Shown: positions 8,779 to 19,063 of the stretch, in pieces
Numbering within the stretch: the first letter of the stretch is position 1
Layout: each line of letters opens with the position of its first letter
DNA from: Paraburkholderia atlantica
GTDB taxonomy: Bacteria; Pseudomonadota; Gammaproteobacteria; Burkholderiales; Burkholderiaceae
Direction of reading: 5' to 3'
Length of the DNA: 64,000 nt
Assembly (NCBI RefSeq): GCF_009362785.1
Contig: NZ_WHNQ01000009.1
Coordinates: 186,001-250,000, forward strand
Notes under the pieces: generated by a model
The model's input: the letters and a program-made list of their open reading frames with translations, nothing else
The model's database searches: none
What the model was told of the DNA's origin: nothing
Program-made: the position numbers and the translations under genes

Positions 8779-9642
8779 TTATGCGGGCGGCGGCGCAGTC
8801 AGCAGCGCGCGCAACTCGGCGAGCACCGGCGCGCCGTCGGGGCGCACACCGCGCCACACGTAGAACGATTCGGCGGCCTGCTCGACCAGCATGCCGAGGC
8901 CATCGGCTCCACGCGCTCCGAGCTTTGCCGCGTGCTGCATGAAGACGGTCGGATGCGCGCTGTACATCATGTCGTAAGCCAGCGTGCCGTTGCCGAACGC
9001 GCGGTCGTCGCACTCGGGCAGCGACGCATCGAGGCTGCCCGCGGTCGCATTGACGATCACGTCGTACTGCCCCCCTTCGATCGCGCGGGCGCTGCCGCCG
9101 CTCAGACGGCAGTGCGCGTCGCCGGCAGCCTGGGCGAACTGGTCGACCAGCGCCTCCGCCTTCTGCGCCGTGCGATTGACGATCGTCAACGTATGCGGCG
9201 CGCGGTCCAGCATCGGCAGCACCACACCGCGCGCGGCCCCGCCGGCGCCGAGCAACAGGATGCGCGCACCTTTCAGCGACACGCCGAGGTTCACCTCGAT
9301 GTCGCGCACGAGGCCGAAGCCATCCGTGTTGTCGCCATAGATGCCGTCGGCGTCGACCCTCAGCGTGTTCACCGCGCCGGCGGCCGCCGCGCGCGGCGAC
9401 AGCGTGTTCGCGAACGCATGCGCGTCGAGCTTGAACGGCACCGTCACGTTCAGACCGCGCCCGCCCGCGTCGATGAACGCACGCACGTGCGGCACGAACG
9501 CGTCGACCGGCGCGAGAAGATGACCGTACTCGACCGGCTCGCCGGTTTGCGCGGCGAAGCGGCCGTGGATGAACGGCGACTTGCTATGTCCGACCGGATT
9601 GCCGATGACCGCGTAGCGGTCCCGCGTTGGGTTGCCGCTCAT
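8779..9642 (-). CDS. aroE: Shikimate dehydrogenase (NADP)
   Basis: Reduces 3-dehydroshikimate to shikimate with NADPH in aromatic amino acid synthesis. The 287-residue protein shows the shikimate-binding SKSPFIHG near residue 20, NVTVPFK with catalytic Lys71, NTDG with Asp107 and the Rossmann loop GAGGAARG (132-139), then NRT for the NADP 2'-phosphate. The ATG overlaps the stop of the ribonuclease gene by four bases, so the two are likely translated together. A second shikimate pathway gene, aroQ, lies about 6 kb away on the other strand. Confidence 0.95.
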   Translation of the reverse strand: MSGNPTRDRYAVIGNPVGHSKSPFIHGRFAAQTGEPVEYGHLLAPVDAFVPHVRAFIDAGGRGLNVTVPFKLDAHAFANTLSPRAAAAGAVNTLRVDADGIYGDNTDGFGLVRDIEVNLGVSLKGARILLLGAGGAARGVVLPMLDRAPHTLTIVNRTAQKAEALVDQFAQAAGDAHCRLSGGSARAIEGGQYDVIVNATAGSLDASLPECDDRAFGNGTLAYDMMYSAHPTVFMQHAAKLGARGADGLGMLVEQAAESFYVWRGVRPDGAPVLAELRALLTAPPPA

Positions 9643-11777
9643 CGTCCCGGCTCCGTGATGTGTTGGTCGTTGTCGGCGGTGTTCGCGGCGTCGTTGTCGT
9701 TGCCGTTGCCGCCTGCCGCGGATTCGTCGGCGCCGGGGTCGTCGTTCGGATTGCCGCCGTCGGCTTCGGCTTCCGCCTCCGCTTCGCTTTCGGCGCTGTC
9801 GTCCGCGGCGTCGAGCAACTCTTCGTCGCCCTCGTCCTCGCCTTCTTCGGCTTCGGCGCCGCTCGTCACGGTCGGCGCGTCGAGCACGTGCAACAGACGC
9901 ACCGACGCTTCGATCGTCAGTTCATCGATCGACATCACTTCCAGTTGCAAGCGCGTGCCGCGCGCATGCACGCCGAGACCCGGCACGTGCAGCAGCAGCG
10001 GAATTTCCTCGAGCCGCACGAGATCGCCCTTCACGACCGACGCGACGACCTGCTTACGGTTTTCCTGCGTGAGCCAGCGCAGACACCAGAAGTACTCCAT
10101 GCGGCGCTGGTAGTCGGCATATGCGGTGTAGGTATCGTCGAAGCCCTGCACGACCGCGAACAGATCGGCGTCCTTCGGCTTGAACGGCGCGGCGAGCTTG
10201 GCGGTCACGCCATGCTGCACGCATGCGATCAGCTGCCACTGGTTCACGAGGTCGACGTAGCGGCGCAGCGGCGACGTGCTCCACGCGTATTGCGACACGC
10301 CGAGCCCTTCGTGCGGTGCGGCGTTGGTCTGCATGCGCGTGCGCTTCGGCCCGCTCGGCGCGCCGAACGCGCGCTGCGTGCGATAGATGCCCGGCACGCC
10401 GTGATCGTGCAGGAACGCGCCCCACGACGAGTTCGCGAGAATCGCCAGTTCGGCGACGATCGTGTCGAGCGGCGAACCGCGCCGGCGTGGCGTGATCGTG
10501 ATGTGCTCGCCGTCGACATAGAAATTGAAGTCGGTATTGCGCTGCACTTCACGGCGCAGGCCGTAGCCGGCGCGCGCGGTCTGGCGCTTTTCGAACAGAG
10601 CCTGCGCGAACGGCCACAGCACGGCGATATCGTCCTTGTGCGGATACTCGCCGGTGCCCTCGGCGAGCGCCTCCTCGGTGACGACTTCGTCGAGCGTGTT
10701 GTGGCGCAGATTGTTCTTCACGAATACGCGCTCTGCGCGCGTTTCGCTCGCGACGATCTCTTGGGTCTCGCGATTGACGATCACATACAGCGACAGCGCC
10801 GGCCGATACCCGCCCTCGGCGAGCGTGAAGGTGTCGACGACGCTGTCGGGCAGCATCGTGATCTTGTCGCCGGGCATGTAGACCGTCGACAATCGCGCGC
10901 GCGCAATTGCATCGACGTCGTCGCCGCGCTGAATGCCGAGCGCTGGCGCGGCGATGTGCACGCCGATCCGCACGCGGCCGTCGGCCAGATGCTCGACCGA
11001 GAACGCGTCGTCGATTTCGGTGGTGGTGATGTCGTCGATCGAGAACGCTTCGACGTCGGCCTGCGGCAGATCGTCGGGTACGTTCGCGGCCGCGACGGAC
11101 GGGAAGCCGGTGCCGTGCGGAAAGTACTCGGACAGGAATTTCGCTTCGTGCAGCGCCCGCGGCGACGCGATCGCGCCGCATTCGAGCATCAGCCGCGCCT
11201 GCGAGATGCCGCGCGCGGCCGCGGCACCTTCGAGCGCCTTGTACTCGATCGTGTTCTTGTCGGGCTTCGTCAGGAGCGCGAGGCCCTTGCCGCCCGCGAA
11301 CGCTTCCGGCAGACGGCCTGCCTTCAGTTCTTCCTCGTACTGCGCCTGCACGAGCGCCTGCTGGCGCTTGCGCTCGAGGCCCGCGAGCGCCATCTTCAGC
11401 TGCTCTTGCGGCGCGCGCTGGTACATGCCGCGGCCCTTGCGCCGGAAGTACACCGGCGAACCGTGCATGCGCAGCACCAGCGCCGCGCGCTCGATTGCGC
11501 CGAAGCTCGCGCCGAAGTACTCGGCGCCCAGCGTCGCGAACGGGAATTCATCGTCCGGCGCGCATTCCCACAGGAAGTCCAGATCGATTTCCTGCGCCAA
11601 CGCGTCGGCCTGCTGCATCAGTTCGGCCGCGGTGGGCTTCTCGAACTCGATCAGCACATCCTTGGCGCGCACCTTCGCGCGCCGCCCGCCCGGCAACTCG
11701 ACCTGAAACGCGTCACCCTGACGCGACAGTACGCTGCCGGCCTTGAAACTGCCCGATTCCTCGAAGAAAACGTTCAC
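9639..11777 (-). CDS. RNB-domain exoribonuclease (RNase II/R family)
   Basis: A 3'-5' exoribonuclease of the RNB superfamily, 712 residues. The catalytic acidic cluster SIDDITTTEIDD lies at 246-257; the second of the four metal-binding Asp positions of E. coli RNase II appears as Glu, while the final DD pair is kept. STSPLRRYVDLVNQWQL is the conserved RNA-binding/catalytic Arg region. An S1-like segment follows, then about 75 acidic, low-complexity residues (Glu/Asp/Ala, then Asn/Asp/Gly). The frame starts with GTG and a poor ribosome site. It overlaps aroE. Probably a general mRNA-decay enzyme; it is shorter than RNase R. Confidence 0.88.
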   Translation of the reverse strand: MNVFFEESGSFKAGSVLSRQGDAFQVELPGGRRAKVRAKDVLIEFEKPTAAELMQQADALAQEIDLDFLWECAPDDEFPFATLGAEYFGASFGAIERAALVLRMHGSPVYFRRKGRGMYQRAPQEQLKMALAGLERKRQQALVQAQYEEELKAGRLPEAFAGGKGLALLTKPDKNTIEYKALEGAAAARGISQARLMLECGAIASPRALHEAKFLSEYFPHGTGFPSVAAANVPDDLPQADVEAFSIDDITTTEIDDAFSVEHLADGRVRIGVHIAAPALGIQRGDDVDAIARARLSTVYMPGDKITMLPDSVVDTFTLAEGGYRPALSLYVIVNRETQEIVASETRAERVFVKNNLRHNTLDEVVTEEALAEGTGEYPHKDDIAVLWPFAQALFEKRQTARAGYGLRREVQRNTDFNFYVDGEHITITPRRRGSPLDTIVAELAILANSSWGAFLHDHGVPGIYRTQRAFGAPSGPKRTRMQTNAAPHEGLGVSQYAWSTSPLRRYVDLVNQWQLIACVQHGVTAKLAAPFKPKDADLFAVVQGFDDTYTAYADYQRRMEYFWCLRWLTQENRKQVVASVVKGDLVRLEEIPLLLHVPGLGVHARGTRLQLEVMSIDELTIEASVRLLHVLDAPTVTSGAEAEEGEDEGDEELLDAADDSAESEAEAEAEADGGNPNDDPGADESAAGGNGNDNDAANTADNDQHITEPGR

Positions 11778-11995
11778 TCAATACTCTCGTTCTGACTTGC
11801 ATCTGCCGGCGCGCCCGACGCCCTGTGGCGATCGATCACTGCATGCGCGGCACGGCAACCTGTTCGTGATAGTGAATCCGCGGCGCGCACTGCGCGTGCC
11901 AGCGGGTTGAATCTTGCGACCAGCGGTGGCGGCGGTCGGTGTGTCTTTCCGGCTGTTGTCCTTGTGGGGATCGGTGCCGCGGCCCTTGCGCGCCG

Positions 11996-12610
11996 TCAAG
12001 CCGCCGCGCGCGGCGCCGGCGGCTCGACGTGTTCGCCGTCGCAGAACGCCAGCACGTCGTCGAGATACTGCGCGAACTCGCTGATTGCGTGGTCGCTGCC
12101 TTCGATCAGCGTGGTGCGCGCGCCCGGATAGTGCGCGAGCATTTCGCGATAGTCGAGCACTTCGTCGCCGGTGGCTGCCATCAAATAATAGCGTTCGGGC
12201 CGCGTGATCGACGCCACGCCGAGCGCGCGCAATTCATCCAGATGATGCGGCTCGACGACGATGCTGCCGCCGCCATGCCACAACGGCTGCTCGCCGAGAT
12301 ACGCGCTCAGGTCACGCTGCGGCACGACCGCCGGGTTCAGCAGCACGGCCGGCCAGCCGTGCTTCTCGGCCAGATGCGTGGCGAAGTAGCCGCCGAGCGA
12401 ACTGCCGATTACGGTCACCTGCCCTGCATCGCCGTTCGCGCGCGCGCCGGCGACCAGCGATTCGGCGAGCGCCACGGTTTCGAGCGGCGACACCGGCAGC
12501 ATCGGGCAGCACCATTCGTCGGCGCGGCCCAGCTCGGCGAGACGCGTCGCGAGCAGTCGCGCCTTGAACGAATTCGGCGACGAACGGAAACCGTGCAGAT
12601 ACAGAATCAC
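11996..12610 (-). CDS. YqiA-like alpha/beta-hydrolase esterase
   Basis: A 204-residue alpha/beta-hydrolase of the YqiA/UPF0227 family. MILYLHGFRSSP forms the first strand and oxyanion loop, GSSLGGYFAT is the nucleophile elbow with the catalytic Ser, and a late GSDHAIS supplies the His; an Asp is likely in TGDEVLDY. Start is GTG, overlapping the mpl stop by four bases (GTGA). The 218 bases downstream to the ribonuclease gene carry no feature I can support. Physiological substrate unknown; E. coli YqiA hydrolyses short acyl esters. Confidence 0.85.
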   Translation of the reverse strand: MILYLHGFRSSPNSFKARLLATRLAELGRADEWCCPMLPVSPLETVALAESLVAGARANGDAGQVTVIGSSLGGYFATHLAEKHGWPAVLLNPAVVPQRDLSAYLGEQPLWHGGGSIVVEPHHLDELRALGVASITRPERYYLMAATGDEVLDYREMLAHYPGARTTLIEGSDHAISEFAQYLDDVLAFCDGEHVEPPAPRAAA

Positions 12611-14001
12611 GACGCGCCTCGCGTCGAAAGACCGTCGAGCAGCTTCTGATGCACGCCGCCGAAGCCGCCATTGCTCATCACCAGAATCTGATCGCCGGGA
12701 CGCGCCGCGTGGACCACCGCCTTCACGAGCGCGTCGAGGTTGTCGAACGCCTGAGCCTTGCCGTCGAGCGGCGCGAGCGCTTCGCCGAGGTTCCAGCCGA
12801 GCGCGTCGCGCCCGCTCGGCGCGCCGTAGCCGAACACGAGGTCGGCGTCGGCGAGGCTTGCCGGTAGTTGCGCTTTCATCACGCCGAGCTTCATCGTGTT
12901 CGAGCGCGGTTCGAGCACCGCGAGAATTCGCGTGTTGTCGCGGCCGACGCGTGCGCGCAGCCCAGCCACCGTCGTTTCGATCGCGGTGGGGTGATGCGCG
13001 AAGTCGTCGTATACGGTCACGCCGTCGACGCTGCCCCGTACTTCCATGCGGCGCTTGACGTTGCGGAAGCTCGACAGCGATTTCGCGGCCTGCGCGGGCG
13101 GCACGCCCACATGGCGCGCGGCGGCGATCGCGGCGAGCGCGTTCATGCGGTTATGTTCGCCCTGCACCTGCCAGTCGACCACGCCGACGCGCTCGCCGTT
13201 GTGATAGACGGCAAAGCGTTCGTCGACGGGCACGCCTTGCTCCGCCGGCTGGATCTCCCAGCCACCCTGCACCCCGAAGCGCTCGACCTCGCTCCAGCAG
13301 CCGCGCGTCAGCACGCGCTCGAGCGCGTCCTCGCGGCCGTTCGTGACGACGCGGCCAATGCGCGGCACTGTACGGATCAGATGGTGGAACTGCGTTTCGA
13401 TCGCAGCGAGATCGGGGAAGATGTCGGCGTGATCGAATTCGAGATTGTTCAGCACCGCCGTTTTCGGGCGGTAATGGACGAACTTCGAGCGTTTATCGAA
13501 GAATGCGGTGTCGTATTCGTCGGCTTCGATCACGAAGAAGCTCGAATCGGTGAGCCGCGCCGACACGCCGAAGTTCAGCGGCACACCACCGATCAGAAAA
13601 CCCGGATTCAGGCCCGCGTGTTCGAGCAACCAGGTCAGCATCGAGCTCGTGGTGGTCTTGCCGTGCGTGCCGGCCACGGCCAGCACCCATTTGCCGTTCA
13701 GCACGTGCTCGCCGAGCCACTGCGGACCGGACACGTACGGCAGGCCGCGGTCCAGAATCGCTTCCATCAGCGGGTTGCCGCGCGTGACCACGTTGCCGAT
13801 CACGAATAGATCCGCGTTCAGGCCGTTCAGCTGTTCCGCGTCGTAACCCTCGATCAGACGGATGCCTTGCGCCTCGAGCTGCGTGCTCATCGGCGGATAG
13901 ACGCCGGCGTCGCAGCCGGTCACCGTGTGGCCCGCATTGCGCGCGAGCACCGCGAGTCCGCCCATGAAGGTGCCGCAGATGCCGAGGATGTGGATATGCA
14001 T
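12607..14001 (-). CDS. mpl: Murein tripeptide ligase Mpl
   Basis: Joins UDP-MurNAc to recycled L-Ala-gamma-D-Glu-meso-DAP, returning cell-wall peptides to synthesis. The 464-residue protein begins MHIHILGICGTFMGGLA, the Mpl-type nucleotide loop, and has the Mur-ligase ATP loop [10 protein letters not shown] at 111-120, then EADEYDTAFFDKRSKF and YDDFAHHPTAI. The start at 14001 is set by homology; an open frame extends 68 codons upstream but is Arg/Pro-rich non-homologous sequence. The AmpD amidase that releases recycled peptides is encoded in the same window at 29.3 kb. Confidence 0.95.
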   Translation of the reverse strand: MHIHILGICGTFMGGLAVLARNAGHTVTGCDAGVYPPMSTQLEAQGIRLIEGYDAEQLNGLNADLFVIGNVVTRGNPLMEAILDRGLPYVSGPQWLGEHVLNGKWVLAVAGTHGKTTTSSMLTWLLEHAGLNPGFLIGGVPLNFGVSARLTDSSFFVIEADEYDTAFFDKRSKFVHYRPKTAVLNNLEFDHADIFPDLAAIETQFHHLIRTVPRIGRVVTNGREDALERVLTRGCWSEVERFGVQGGWEIQPAEQGVPVDERFAVYHNGERVGVVDWQVQGEHNRMNALAAIAAARHVGVPPAQAAKSLSSFRNVKRRMEVRGSVDGVTVYDDFAHHPTAIETTVAGLRARVGRDNTRILAVLEPRSNTMKLGVMKAQLPASLADADLVFGYGAPSGRDALGWNLGEALAPLDGKAQAFDNLDALVKAVVHAARPGDQILVMSNGGFGGVHQKLLDGLSTRGAS

Positions 14002-14189
14002 AAGCCTGTCGTGCCGCGGGGGCGTTTTTTTGCGAGGGATGGGAGGCCGCAGGACGGCCGGAACGACCGTCTGCAAAGGACGCCTATTGTAACCGACACG
14101 GCGCGCGCCGCCCCTGCGGGCCACGCCCGGCGCCGCCCCGTCCGGGCCGCCCAACCGCGTCGCCAGGCCCGATCTAGTATGATGCAGGG

Positions 14190-14840
14190 ATGGTCCGCAA
14201 ATCACATTTCGATCCGCAACGCGTGCGCGAGGAAATCGCGATCGCGGCTGCGCGCATGATTGCCGAGGACGGTCTGGACTACGCCAGCGCGAAGCGCAAG
14301 GCGGCCCGGCAGGTCGTCGGCGAGACCCGTGTTGCCGGCGAATGGCTGCCGGATAACGACCAGATCGAAGAAGAAATCCGCGAATATCAGTCGCTGTTCC
14401 AGGGCGACAGCCAGCCGGCGCTCTTGCGGCGGCTGCGTGTGATCGCGGTCGACTGGATGGAGCGGCTCGCGCCGTTCAACCCGTATCTGACGGGCGCAGT
14501 GCTCGGCGGCACGGCCGGCGAGCACTCGGACGTGCATCTGCAGGTGTTTTGCGACAACCCGAAGGAAGTCGCGATCTACATGCTGAATGCGAACATCCAG
14601 TACGACGTGTCTGAAACGCGGCATTTCGCGGGACGTGGCTATGTGGAGACGCTGAGCTTTCTGTGGCGTCCCGCGGACGATCGCAACGCCGAGCCGGTCG
14701 GCATCCATGTCGCGCTGTACGAAACCGACGACCTGCGCGGCGCGGTGCGCGCCGACGCGCGCGGCCGCACGGCGCGGGCGAACTTGCAGGCGGTGCAGGC
14801 GCTGCTCGACGGCGACCAGGTGCCATCCTTCACCAATTGA
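14190..14840 (+). CDS. Uncharacterised nucleotidyltransferase-like protein
   Basis: Conserved-looking 216-residue protein whose function I do not know. The N-terminal half is helical and charged (REEIAIAAARMIAEDG, ASAKRKAARQVVG). The middle holds VLGGTAGEHSDVHLQVF at about residues 110-126, resembling the nucleotidyltransferase motif hG[GS]-x(n)-SDhD, but the second Asp is His. The C-terminal part (SFLWRP, VGIHVALYETDDLRG) may supply a third acidic strand. It is divergent from mpl with a 188-base gap and precedes the thioredoxin gene by 19 bases. Codon usage matches the neighbours, so it is a real gene. Confidence 0.8.
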   Translation: MVRKSHFDPQRVREEIAIAAARMIAEDGLDYASAKRKAARQVVGETRVAGEWLPDNDQIEEEIREYQSLFQGDSQPALLRRLRVIAVDWMERLAPFNPYLTGAVLGGTAGEHSDVHLQVFCDNPKEVAIYMLNANIQYDVSETRHFAGRGYVETLSFLWRPADDRNAEPVGIHVALYETDDLRGAVRADARGRTARANLQAVQALLDGDQVPSFTN

Positions 14841-14859
14841 CCAGATAGAACGGAGCACG

Positions 14860-15420
14860 ATGAACACAAGACGTATGCTGGCGGGCGCGGCCGTCGCGCT
14901 GGTCGCTGCAGGCGGCGGCGTGCTGGCCAATCACTGGCTCAATCGCGGTATCGACGTCGCGTACGCGGCGCAGGGCGGGTCACAGCCCGACACCCATGCG
15001 AGCCCCGTCCAGCAGCTGTGGAGCGCGCCCGTCACGAATGTCGACGGCAAGCCGCAGTCGCTGAGCCTGCTCAAGGGCCACCCGATCGTCGTCAACTTTT
15101 GGGCGTCGTGGTGCGCTCCGTGCGTCGAGGAAATGCCGGCGCTATCGCAAATCCAACGCGAGTACGCGAAGAAGGGCATCCAGTTCGTCGGTCTCGGCGT
15201 CGACTCGGAAAAGAACATCCAGACCTTCCTGCAGAAGGTCAAGGTCGCGTACCCCATCTACATCACCGGCTTCGGCGGCGCGGATCTCGCGCGCGCCTTC
15301 GGCAACACCGCCGGCGGTTTGCCGTTTACCGTCGTGATCGACGCAAAAGGCAACATCCGCTCGACAAAATTGGGCCAGATCGACCCCGCGGCCCTGCGCC
15401 AGACGCTCGATACGCTGTAA
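14860..15420 (+). CDS. TlpA-like thiol:disulfide oxidoreductase
   Basis: Membrane-anchored or exported thioredoxin-fold protein of 186 residues. Residues 5-25 form a signal anchor; the thioredoxin domain begins near residue 50 and has the active site WCAPC with Cys85 and Cys88 and a cis-Pro loop in GGLPFTVV. It probably acts in the periplasm as a reductant, for example in cytochrome c maturation as TlpA/ResA/CcmG do. The ATG has CGGAGC seven bases upstream; a longer in-frame extension lies inside the preceding gene and is not homologous. Next come 209 intergenic bases before aroQ. Confidence 0.88.
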   Translation: MNTRRMLAGAAVALVAAGGGVLANHWLNRGIDVAYAAQGGSQPDTHASPVQQLWSAPVTNVDGKPQSLSLLKGHPIVVNFWASWCAPCVEEMPALSQIQREYAKKGIQFVGLGVDSEKNIQTFLQKVKVAYPIYITGFGGADLARAFGNTAGGLPFTVVIDAKGNIRSTKLGQIDPAALRQTLDTL

Positions 15421-15629
15421 ATTTCCCCGATTTCCGACGCTGCGCTTTTTGGCATCCGATTCCGTGCAGAACGAGCAAAAATGCACGGATAATCCCCGAA
15501 TTTGAGTGAAGTTCGGCTCACGGCTGTGCGGCGGCCCAACCCGGCCGCCGCCGCGTACGCGCGCGAAACTAGACAAGTTTCTCTAATCAGCGCTAAAGTG
15601 CGCGCAATTCCACGGAAAAAGAAGCGACC

Positions 15630-16085
15630 ATGACGCGCCTGCTGGTACTGCACGGACCCAACCTCAACCTTCTCGGCACCCGAGAACCCGAGGTCTACGG
15701 TCGCGTGACCCTGCCGCAGATCGATCAGGCGCTGGCAGACCGTGCAGCCGATGCAGGCGTCGAACTCGCGTCGTTCCAGAGCAATTACGAAGGCGCGTTG
15801 GTCGACCGTATTCAGGCGGCCCGCACCGAACAAACCGATTTCATCCTGATCAATCCCGCCGCGTACACGCACACGAGCGTGGCCATTCGGGACGCACTAG
15901 CGGGGGTCGGCATCCCGTTCGTCGAGATTCATCTGTCGAACGTGCATCGCCGGGAACCGTTCAGGCATCACTCGTATTTCTCCGACCAGGCAGAGGGCGT
16001 AATTTGCGGCCTCGGCTGGAAGGGGTATCTGTACGCGCTCGAATTCGCGTTCGACCGGCTCGCCGCCGGCACGTCGCGCGGCTGA
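15630..16085 (+). CDS. aroQ: Type II 3-dehydroquinate dehydratase
   Basis: Removes water from 3-dehydroquinate to give 3-dehydroshikimate, the substrate of AroE. The 151-residue size fits the dodecameric type II enzyme. Motifs: [13 protein letters not shown] at the N-terminus, the catalytic Tyr in VYG, the substrate-binding NPAAYTHTS, and [17 protein letters not shown] with the catalytic His. ATG preceded by AAGAAG. It lies 76 bases before accB, so aroQ-accB-accC-prmA may be one transcript, an order often seen in proteobacteria. Confidence 0.96.
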   Translation: MTRLLVLHGPNLNLLGTREPEVYGRVTLPQIDQALADRAADAGVELASFQSNYEGALVDRIQAARTEQTDFILINPAAYTHTSVAIRDALAGVGIPFVEIHLSNVHRREPFRHHSYFSDQAEGVICGLGWKGYLYALEFAFDRLAAGTSRG

Positions 16086-16161
16086 ATCCAAACACGTCCA
16101 ATTTGAGCCGGCTACTGCACTTGCACACGCCGGCACACTACGCATTGAAAGGGGCACCCTG

Positions 16162-16629
16162 ATGGATCTACGTAAACTCAAAACTCTGATCGACCTCGTC
16201 TCGGAGTCCGGTATTTCCGAACTCGAAGTGACCGAGGGCGAAGGCAAAGTCCGCATCGTCAAGAATGCGCCGCCGGTTTACGTCCAACCGTCCGCCTCGT
16301 ACGCCGCACCGCAATTCCCGCAAGCCGCGCCGGCAGCAGTCGAAGCGCCGGCCGCCGCCAGCGCGCCGGCCACGCCGGCAGCCGCCGCGCCGCAGGGTCA
16401 CGTCGTCACCTCGCCGATGGTCGGCACGTTCTACCGCGCGCCGTCGCCGGGTGCCGATCCGTTCGTGCAGGTCGGCGACACAGTCAAGGAAGGCCAGACC
16501 ATCTGCATCATCGAAGCGATGAAGCTGCTCAACGAGATCGAGGCGGACAAGTCGGGCGTGGTCAAGGAAATCCTCGTCGAAAACGGCCAGGCGGTCGAGT
16601 ACGGCCAACCGCTGTTCGTGGTCGGCTAA
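16162..16629 (+). CDS. accB: Biotin carboxyl carrier protein of acetyl-CoA carboxylase
   Basis: Carries biotin between the carboxylase and transferase parts of acetyl-CoA carboxylase, the first step of fatty acid synthesis. It has 155 residues: an N-terminal dimerisation segment (1-35), an Ala/Pro-rich mobile linker (about 38-80) and the biotinyl domain from [13 protein letters not shown]. Lys121 in EAMKLLNE is the biotin site. ATG with AAAGGGG upstream. accC follows after 116 bases. Confidence 0.97.
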   Translation: MDLRKLKTLIDLVSESGISELEVTEGEGKVRIVKNAPPVYVQPSASYAAPQFPQAAPAAVEAPAAASAPATPAAAAPQGHVVTSPMVGTFYRAPSPGADPFVQVGDTVKEGQTICIIEAMKLLNEIEADKSGVVKEILVENGQAVEYGQPLFVVG

Positions 16630-16745
16630 CGCGGCACGCACCATTCGCCGCCCGCGCGCCGTTCGTCCCGAGGCGCGCGACCGATCCTCTGCGGCAGCCA
16701 GCGTCGTGACCGACCCGGCGCCCATTGATGAGTCGAAAACCCGCT

Positions 16746-18110
16746 ATGTTTGAAAAAATCCTCATTGCCAATCGTGGCGAGATCGCGCTTCGTATCCAGC
16801 GCGCCTGCCGCGAGCTCGGCGTCAAGACGGTCGTCGTCTATTCGGAAGCCGACAAGGAAGCCAAGTACGTGAAGCTCGCCGACGAGGCGGTCTGCATCGG
16901 CCCGGCACCGTCGAATCTGAGCTATCTGAACATGCCCGCGCTGATCAGCGCGGCCGAAGTCACCGACGCCGAAGCGATCCACCCCGGCTACGGCTTCCTG
17001 TCGGAGAACGCCGACTTCGCCGAGCGCGTCGAGCAGTCCGGCTTCACCTTTATCGGCCCGCGTCCGGAAACGATCCGCATGATGGGCGACAAGGTCACGG
17101 CCAAGCAGACCATGATCAAGACCGGCGTGCCCTGCGTGCCGGGTTCGGAAGGCGCGCTGCCGGACGATCCGAAGGAGATCGTGAAGATTGCCCGCCAGAT
17201 CGGCTATCCGGTCATCATCAAGGCGGCCGGCGGCGGCGGCGGCCGCGGCATGCGCGTGGTGCACACGGAAGCGGCGCTCGTCAACGCGGTCAACATGACC
17301 CGCGAGGAAGCCGGCCGCGCGTTCGGCAACCCGCAGGTCTACATGGAGAAATTTCTCGAGAACCCGCGGCACATCGAAATCCAGGTGCTGGCCGACTCGT
17401 TCAAGAACGCCGTGTGGCTCGGCGAGCGCGACTGCTCGATGCAGCGCCGTCACCAGAAGGTGATCGAGGAAGCGCCGGCGCCGGGCATCGCGCGCCGTCT
17501 GATCGACCGGATCGGCGATCGTTGCGCGGATGCGTGCAAGAAGATGGGCTATCTCGGCGCGGGCACCTTCGAGTTCCTGTATGAAAACGGCGAGTTCTAC
17601 TTCATCGAGATGAACACGCGCGTGCAAGTCGAGCATCCGGTGACGGAACTGATCACCGGTGTCGACATCGTGCAGGAACAGATCCGCATCGCGGCCGGCG
17701 AGAAGCTCGCGTTCCGTCAGCGCGACATCCAGTTCCGCGGCCATGCGATCGAATGCCGGATCAACGCCGAAGATCCGTTCAAGTTCACGCCGTCGCCGGG
17801 ACGCCTGACGTCGTGGCATATGCCGGGCGGTCCTGGCATCCGCGTCGATTCGCACGCCTACAATGGTTATTTCGTGCCGCCGAACTATGATTCGATGATC
17901 GGCAAGCTGATCGCTTACGGCGCCACGCGCGAACAGGCGATCAGCCGGATGCGCATCGCGTTGTCGGAGATGGTGGTCGAAGGCATTCAGACCAACATCC
18001 CGCTGCACCGCGAGCTGATGCTCGACGCGAAGTTCGTCGAAGGCGGCACCAGCATCCACTACCTCGAAAACCGGTTGGCCGCGCGTCAGCAGGTCGCAGA
18101 AGAAGCGTAA
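16746..18110 (+). CDS. accC: Biotin carboxylase subunit of acetyl-CoA carboxylase
   Basis: ATP-grasp enzyme that carboxylates biotin on AccB. The 454-residue protein begins [16 protein letters not shown] and has the glycine-rich ATP loop [12 protein letters not shown], the ligands EKF and [18 protein letters not shown], and the catalytic [15 protein letters not shown] start at 16746 rather than 21 bases upstream, because homologues begin with MFEKIL. It ends three bases before prmA, so the two genes are surely co-transcribed. Confidence 0.97.
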   Translation: MFEKILIANRGEIALRIQRACRELGVKTVVVYSEADKEAKYVKLADEAVCIGPAPSNLSYLNMPALISAAEVTDAEAIHPGYGFLSENADFAERVEQSGFTFIGPRPETIRMMGDKVTAKQTMIKTGVPCVPGSEGALPDDPKEIVKIARQIGYPVIIKAAGGGGGRGMRVVHTEAALVNAVNMTREEAGRAFGNPQVYMEKFLENPRHIEIQVLADSFKNAVWLGERDCSMQRRHQKVIEEAPAPGIARRLIDRIGDRCADACKKMGYLGAGTFEFLYENGEFYFIEMNTRVQVEHPVTELITGVDIVQEQIRIAAGEKLAFRQRDIQFRGHAIECRINAEDPFKFTPSPGRLTSWHMPGGPGIRVDSHAYNGYFVPPNYDSMIGKLIAYGATREQAISRMRIALSEMVVEGIQTNIPLHRELMLDAKFVEGGTSIHYLENRLAARQQVAEEA

Positions 18111-18113
18111 GTC

Positions 18114-19016
18114 ATGAGTTATCGGGAACTGGTCGCGGAACTGGCGCGCGAGCACGCTGAGGAGTTGTCCGACGCGCTGCTCGAACTGGGCGCGCTGTCG
18201 GTGTCGGTCGAAGACGCCGACGCCGACACGCCCGACGAGCAGCCGCTGTTCGGCGAGCCCGGTCTCACGCCGGATCGCACGGCGTGGCAGCATTCGCGCG
18301 TGATCGCACTGCTCGCGCCGGAGCATGATCCGGCCGTGCTGCTGACCGCCGCGGCCAACGAAATCGGACTCGAAACCGCGCCGGCCTATACCGTGCGCGA
18401 GGTCGAGGAGCAGGACTGGGTGCGGCTCACGCAGTCGCAATTCGATCCGATCCAGATCGGCGAGCGCATCTGGGTCGTGCCGTCGTGGCACGATGCGCCG
18501 GACCCCGACGCACTCGTGCTCGAACTCGATCCGGGCCTCGCGTTCGGCACCGGCAGCCACCCCACCACGCGTCTGTGCATGGAGTGGATCGAGCAGTCGA
18601 TCAAGCCCGGCCAGTCCGTGCTCGACTACGGCTGCGGCTCGGGCATCCTTGCGATTCTCGCGAAGAAGTGCGGCGCCGATCCGGTGATCGGCATCGACAT
18701 CGATCCGCAGGCGGTCGAATCGGCGCGTCACAATAGCGAGCGCAATCACGCCGAAGTGACCTACGGCCTGCCCGATGCCTGCCCGGCCGGCGAATTCGAT
18801 GTCGTGGTCGCGAACATCCTGTCGAATCCGCTGAAGCTGATGGCGTCGATGCTGTCGTCGAAGGTGAAGCCGGGCGGCCGCATCGCGCTGTCGGGCATTC
18901 TCGCGCGCCAGGCCGACGAAGTCGCGCAGGTCTACGCGCGCTGGATCGATATCAGCGTGTGGCGCGAACATGAAGGTTGGGTGTGCCTCGCCGGAACGCG
19001 TCGCGAAAGCAATTAG
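18114..19016 (+). CDS. prmA: Ribosomal protein L11 methyltransferase
   Basis: SAM-dependent enzyme that trimethylates ribosomal protein L11. The 300-residue protein has an N-terminal substrate-recognition domain and a Rossmann methyltransferase domain with [11 protein letters not shown], the SAM loop [12 protein letters not shown] and the catalytic-site motif [10 protein letters not shown]. Three bases after accC; accBC-prmA is a widespread arrangement. E. coli PrmA is 293 residues. Confidence 0.96.
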   Translation: MSYRELVAELAREHAEELSDALLELGALSVSVEDADADTPDEQPLFGEPGLTPDRTAWQHSRVIALLAPEHDPAVLLTAAANEIGLETAPAYTVREVEEQDWVRLTQSQFDPIQIGERIWVVPSWHDAPDPDALVLELDPGLAFGTGSHPTTRLCMEWIEQSIKPGQSVLDYGCGSGILAILAKKCGADPVIGIDIDPQAVESARHNSERNHAEVTYGLPDACPAGEFDVVVANILSNPLKLMASMLSSKVKPGGRIALSGILARQADEVAQVYARWIDISVWREHEGWVCLAGTRRESN

Positions 19017-19063
19017 AATAAGGCGTATTGTCAACCTAACGGCCTCTGGCTCAACGGCTCGAT

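Noticed and set aside
12607..14205. Longer mpl start at 14205
   Set aside because: The extra 68 residues are Arg/Pro-rich, overlap the divergent gene and are not part of Mpl.
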